Part shown: positions 60,496-64,000 of the stretch, piece by piece | How the letters are laid out: each line of letters starts with the position of its first letter | Numbering within the stretch: position 1 is the stretch's first letter | DNA from: Candidatus Melainabacteria bacterium | Lineage (GTDB): Bacteria; Cyanobacteriota; Vampirovibrionia; Obscuribacterales; Obscuribacteraceae | NCBI GenBank assembly: GCA_003151275.1 | Contig: PLXC01000159.1 | Span: forward strand, 337,906 to 401,905 | Direction of reading: 5' to 3' | DNA length: 64,000 nt | Program-made: the position numbers and the translations under genes | The notes under the pieces: generated by a model | What the model saw: only the letters and a program-made list of their open reading frames with translations | The model's database searches: none | Told to the model about the DNA's origin: nothing

Positions 60496-63093
60496 ATGAC
60501 AAAATCAATCTGTTCACACGGTTGCGGTCACGCTCACAAGGAAGCGCGCAGCAACAAATATCGTTTGCCGCAACACGTCGTGCCAACCCGGTACGACATC
60601 GCCATCACCGCTGACCCGGGTTCACCTGAATTCTCGGGCACAGTCGCCATCGAAGCCAACGTGCTCGAGCCCAGTCGCGTCGTCACATTGAACGCCAAAG
60701 AGCTCGTCATTAGTTCGGCAATTGCTCGCCATGGAAATGGCACTTCACTGGTTGGCCGCGTTGAACTTGACGCCGAAACGGAGATGGCTCACATCACCTT
60801 CGACGGCATTCTCGGCGCTTCGCAGTGGACGTTCGAACTTGCCTTCACGGGCAAACACGGCACCGCCAGCGCCGGCTTCTTCAGCACCACCTGGAAGCAA
60901 GGCGAAGAAACCAAAACGATGCTCTGCACGCAGTTCGAATCTGCAGACGCACGCGCTGCTTTCCCTTGTTTCGACGAGCCCGAGCTCAAAGCGACGTTCA
61001 AGATCCGCTTGAACGTGCCCGAAGCGATGACGGCTCTGAGCAACGGCGATATCATCGGGGTCACCACCCTTGATGGCGGTCGCAAAGTCGTCGAGTTCGA
61101 AGAAACGCTCAAGATGAGCACCTACATCGTCTGCTTTACGGTGGGCGAACTGGTCGGCATGAAGCCGTTCTACGTCAATGGTAAGCGCCTGCAAGTCTGG
61201 TGCGTGCCCGGCAAGGAAGAGTGGACCGGATACGCTGAGAAAGTGGCGTCGTTTGGTCTGCGCTTCTTCGAGCGTTACTTCGACATTCCTTATCCTTTCG
61301 GCAAGAAGATCGACCTCGTCGCCATTCCCGGTTACGCTTGGGGTGGCATGGAAAACGTCGGTCTGATCATCTTCCAGGAGAATTGTCTCCTGGCTGCGCC
61401 GGAAGCGGAAGCATGGTCACGCAGTCAAGCCGTGGTTATCTTCCACGAACTGGCGCACCAGTGGTTCGGCAACCTCGTCACACCGAAGTGGTGGAATGGT
61501 CTGTGGCTGAACGAAAGTTTCGCCACTTTCATGAGCTACGTAGCCGCTGACGCATGGATGCCCGAGTGGCAAACGTGGGATCAGTTCGGCAACAGCCGCG
61601 ACCTCGCTTATAGCATCGACTCGCTGCGCCAGTCACACCCAATCGAGCAGACCGTGGAAAAGCCCGGCGATGCGAGCTTCCTGGTCGACCCGATCTCTTA
61701 CGAGAAGGGTTGTTCCGTCATGTATCAAACGGAGCAGTTCATCGGTGCCGACGTCTTCCGGGACGGCATCAGGCTCTACCTCAAGAAACACGAGTTCGGC
61801 AACACCGAATCTGGTGACTTGTGGGAAAGTCTCGAGGAAGCATGTCACGCCAACAACGTGATTCTGCCCATCCGCGAGGTGATGCAAGCCTGGGTCTTCC
61901 AAATCGGGCACCCCGAGGTGATCGTCAGCGCAGGCAAACGCGGCTTCATTCAGCTGCTTCAGCGGCCGTTCCTCTTGCTTCCCACGGGTCGTCGGTCAGG
62001 CAAACTCTGGCCGATTCCGGTGACGATGCAAGTGAAGAATGCTGACGGCACGGTGACGACGAGCAAGTTCGTCTTCTCCGATCGTCGCCTGCAGGTTCAG
62101 GTCGGCGCAAACTACCAGTGGGTAAAGCTGAACGCAGGCGGCACCGGATTCTACCGGGTTCGCTACTCGGCTTCGCTTCTGGACAAGCTGACCGACAACA
62201 TGCACGAGTTGAGCGACATCGAGCAGTTCAACCTGCTCACCGACGCACGCTCGTTCGTCAACGCTTGCCTGATCACACCGGCCGAGTATATGCATCTGCT
62301 GTGCAAGTTCTCGCAAGTGAACGATAGCGGCACGTGGGATGCGATCGGCAAAGGCATGGTGCTTTTGACGAGACTTGTTTCCGAAGAGCAGTGGCCGCAA
62401 TTGCGAACCACAGTGGCGGAGTTGCTCAGGAAGGCTGCTGCTCTGCACGGCTGGGATCCGACAAGTGACCGGGTGCTGCCGTTCGTGCAGACCTGGAAGC
62501 CGTATCACCTCAACCTGAATCCTTTCATTCAGCAATTGAGCCGCAAGTTCCTCAAGGACTGGCGCACCGACAACACATCGGTCAACGCCATGCAAGCGGC
62601 TCAGGCTGTTATGATTCTTCACTTCGGCGGCGCGCGCATGTCGAAGAAGTTCCGCGATAAGCAAGTGGAAGCGAGAAATGCCTCCGCCTTGCAGATTCAG
62701 CAATACCTCGTGGAACTGGCTCGCCGCAACTCAACTGCGGAGAAGCCGGTCGATATCTATGAGCTCTTGGCTGACGTCATGCTCGAACGCACTTCCTCGA
62801 GCGAACATCTCGTCACGAGGCTGATCGAAGAGTGGCCGACATTGATCGCCACCGCTCCCAAAATCAGGATCATGTACCGCGTTCGCTTCGGTATCAACAC
62901 CGTCGACGAATCGGCGCAGCAACGTCGTTTGCAAGCACTCTTCCGCCAGCATCCCCACGCGGGTGCGAAGCCGGAATACACTCGAGCGCTCGAAAGGGTC
63001 CGGGCTAACGTCGTCATGCAAGAGACGCAATCGCGCGCTCTTGACGCTTATCTTGCCGGTCAGAAACGACGCGTCAAAAACGCGGTCGCCTGA
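60496..63093 (+). CDS. M1 family aminopeptidase, copy 4 of 4
   Basis: 865 residues from ATG 60496, with CGGAG nine bases upstream; the frame to 60424 crosses a palindrome. This copy has the textbook site: H317-E318-LA-H321 in FHELAHQWFGNLVTPKWWNG, the Glu of LNESFATFM, and ISYEKGCSVMYQ. The substrate loop reads WGGMENVGLI, GGMEN instead of GAMEN. The first 13 residues (CSHGCGHAHKEA) hold two Cys and three His, a possible metal-binding tag absent from the other copies. The C-terminal domain is diverged from copies 1-3. Codon bias is weaker. Confidence 0.95.
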   Translation: MTKSICSHGCGHAHKEARSNKYRLPQHVVPTRYDIAITADPGSPEFSGTVAIEANVLEPSRVVTLNAKELVISSAIARHGNGTSLVGRVELDAETEMAHITFDGILGASQWTFELAFTGKHGTASAGFFSTTWKQGEETKTMLCTQFESADARAAFPCFDEPELKATFKIRLNVPEAMTALSNGDIIGVTTLDGGRKVVEFEETLKMSTYIVCFTVGELVGMKPFYVNGKRLQVWCVPGKEEWTGYAEKVASFGLRFFERYFDIPYPFGKKIDLVAIPGYAWGGMENVGLIIFQENCLLAAPEAEAWSRSQAVVIFHELAHQWFGNLVTPKWWNGLWLNESFATFMSYVAADAWMPEWQTWDQFGNSRDLAYSIDSLRQSHPIEQTVEKPGDASFLVDPISYEKGCSVMYQTEQFIGADVFRDGIRLYLKKHEFGNTESGDLWESLEEACHANNVILPIREVMQAWVFQIGHPEVIVSAGKRGFIQLLQRPFLLLPTGRRSGKLWPIPVTMQVKNADGTVTTSKFVFSDRRLQVQVGANYQWVKLNAGGTGFYRVRYSASLLDKLTDNMHELSDIEQFNLLTDARSFVNACLITPAEYMHLLCKFSQVNDSGTWDAIGKGMVLLTRLVSEEQWPQLRTTVAELLRKAAALHGWDPTSDRVLPFVQTWKPYHLNLNPFIQQLSRKFLKDWRTDNTSVNAMQAAQAVMILHFGGARMSKKFRDKQVEARNASALQIQQYLVELARRNSTAEKPVDIYELLADVMLERTSSSEHLVTRLIEEWPTLIATAPKIRIMYRVRFGINTVDESAQQRRLQALFRQHPHAGAKPEYTRALERVRANVVMQETQSRALDAYLAGQKRRVKNAVA

Positions 63094-63109
63094 TCCCGGC
63101 TGCTCGAAG

Positions 63110-63123
63110 CACCAGATTCGGTG
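63110..63123. repeat. Palindromic motif copy (CACC-N6-GGTG)
   Basis: AGCACC-AGATTC-GGTGCT, a perfect stem, 17 bases past the stop of M1 copy 4 and 140 bases before the next ATG. Confidence 0.7.
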
Positions 63124-63215
63124 CTTCCGTCTAGCCACCAGCTCGAAAGCGCGACGTAGCGCACAGTTGGTGAACCTCAGGCGCGAGGACAAGCCTCGGC
63201 GCCCGCCTCCATGGA

Positions 63216-63241
63216 TAGCACCACGCCTTCACGTGGTGCTA
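63216..63241 (+). promoter_or_regulatory. Leader hairpin before the glutamate-synthase-like gene
   Basis: TAGCACCACG-CCTTCA-CGTGGTGCTA, a perfect 10-base stem nine bases before the GGAG site. As RNA it could control translation of the gene. Confidence 0.65.
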
Positions 63242-63262
63242 TCCGGGAAAGGAGTCATTACC

Positions 63263-64000
63263 ATGTTCAAAATCTATGCTGCTGCGGCTGCGGTCGTGGC
63301 ATTCGCTTGGGCAATTTTTGCACGCCTCTATTCAGTGGAGCTGGCCAGTCTGGTGATCGGACTGCCCTGTCTACTGACGGTGCTTTACGACCTCTTTCAG
63401 CGCAAGCATTCCCTCGGTCGGGCATTCCCGGCTTTGTGGAGGGGACGGCTAATTGCCGAGGAGATTCGTCCCGAGTTCCAGCAGTATTTCATCGAGACCA
63501 ACACGTCGGGCAAACCGGCGTCGCGTAACGATCGCACCTGGTCTTACGCTTCTTCGAAGGGCGAGCCGACTGACATCAGTTTCGGCACCGAGAAGGAGTA
63601 TCACCAACCGGGGCAAATCCACATCCGCCACAAGGGCATTCCCCTTCCAGACAGGATTGCCATCAATCTGAAGCCGCTCGTGCTGGGACCGACGCGCAGG
63701 CATCCCGCCTACTTGTTCGGTCGCTTCGGCGTCAGCGACATGAGTTTCGGATCCATCTTCGAACGTGCCAAGCAGGCAATTACTTCAGGTGCGGCCGAAG
63801 CTGGGGCAGTGGTCTGTTCTGGTGAGGGCGGCTTGACACCATACGACTTCAGCGGTGTCTACGTCCAACATGGCCTGAAAGATCTGGTCAGTTGGCACCT
63901 GCGCCATTACCTGCTTGGCTTTGCGCACAAGCCCTGGCGAAATGAGCCTCGCGCCGTGTCACGCTATCTCGGTGGTGCCCAACTGATCCCCGAGATAGGC
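63263..64000 (+). CDS. FMN-dependent glutamate-synthase-like protein, 3' end outside window
   Basis: The first 246 codons are present; GGAG lies eight bases before the ATG. Two hydrophobic segments at the N-terminus (about 4-22 and 29-44) suggest a membrane anchor. The sequence then matches the FMN-binding domain of the large glutamate synthase subunit family: PDRIAINLKPLVLGPTRR, FGRFGVSDMSFGSIFERA and AGAVVCSGEGGLTPYDF. Stand-alone members lack the glutaminase domain and their substrate is not established. It follows the M1 array on the same strand. Confidence 0.85.
   Translation, partial: MFKIYAAAAAVVAFAWAIFARLYSVELASLVIGLPCLLTVLYDLFQRKHSLGRAFPALWRGRLIAEEIRPEFQQYFIETNTSGKPASRNDRTWSYASSKGEPTDISFGTEKEYHQPGQIHIRHKGIPLPDRIAINLKPLVLGPTRRHPAYLFGRFGVSDMSFGSIFERAKQAITSGAAEAGAVVCSGEGGLTPYDFSGVYVQHGLKDLVSWHLRHYLLGFAHKPWRNEPRAVSRYLGGAQLIPEIG

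Noticed and set aside
1..64000. tRNA, rRNA or other structured RNA genes
   Set aside because: Reading the intergenic regions by eye gave no cloverleaf with a TTCRANY arm and no rRNA-like sequence. A covariance-model search would be decisive and could not be run.

Overview
The window is bacterial chromosome with short intergenic gaps, clear Shine-Dalgarno (SD) sites and many hairpin terminators. No rRNA, tRNA, phage, transposon or CRISPR locus was recognised. The mix suggests a free-living bacterium with an uncommon gene repertoire: several membrane-bound small proteins, polyphosphate kinase 2, a large peptidase set, an HDAC11-like deacylase and repeat-rich proteins of unknown family. A deep-branching relative of Cyanobacteria such as the Melainabacteria/Obscuribacterales would fit, but this is a low-confidence inference and cannot be proved without database searches. 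Two codon-use styles alternate. One is moderate in GC (for example 1.8-10.6, 13.5-21.2 and 31-34.6 kb). The other is GC-rich at third positions (22.5-27, 28.5-30.5, 35-38, 44.3-50.3 and 51.5-63 kb) and looks like genes under translational selection.

Layout. 0-4 kb: small membrane proteins, a YpsA-like carrier protein overlapping an M20 amidohydrolase, and yqeY. 4.1-6.8 kb: a divergent two-component pair. 7-10.6 kb: three proteins of unknown role with repeats, the last ending in an alpha/beta hydrolase. 10.8-13.1 kb: two tandem paralogues of an unknown family. 13.5-17 kb: an opine-dehydrogenase-like protein, an IlvC-like reductase that has lost active-site residues, and panC. 17.2-21.6 kb: a low-complexity repeat protein, a double aspartic protease and a small protein. 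22.5-27.1 kb: a run containing a dephospho-CoA kinase fused to a Cys-rich segment, 56 prolines and a membrane anchor, then PPK2, an OsmC-methyltransferase fusion and a small membrane protein. 27.2-31 kb: secreted small proteins and a two-HKD phospholipase D-like protein. 31-38 kb: S9 peptidase, TPR protein, purple acid phosphatase and proline iminopeptidase. 38.3-44 kb: DUF4388-type protein, HDAC-like protein overlapping a Dam-type methylase, and a MocR regulator. 44.3-50.3 kb: an unknown protein with an HExxH motif, an acyl-CoA dehydrogenase and an M4 thermolysin-like peptidase. 51.5-63.1 kb: four tandem M1 aminopeptidase genes, the second carrying a frameshift. The window ends inside an FMN-dependent glutamate-synthase-like gene.

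Genes together. At least ten genes encode peptidases or peptide hydrolases (M20, S9, S33, M4, four M1, two aspartic domains in one protein, one putative HExxH protein), which points to heavy use or recycling of peptides. PanC, the IlvC-like reductase and the CoaE fusion touch the coenzyme A pathway. The most novel non-coding signal is a short palindrome, CACC-N6-GGTG (commonest form GCACCAGATKYGGTGC), found about fourteen times between genes. Many copies lie 20-190 bases upstream of a start codon. It could be an operator for a dimeric regulator or an RNA hairpin in leaders.
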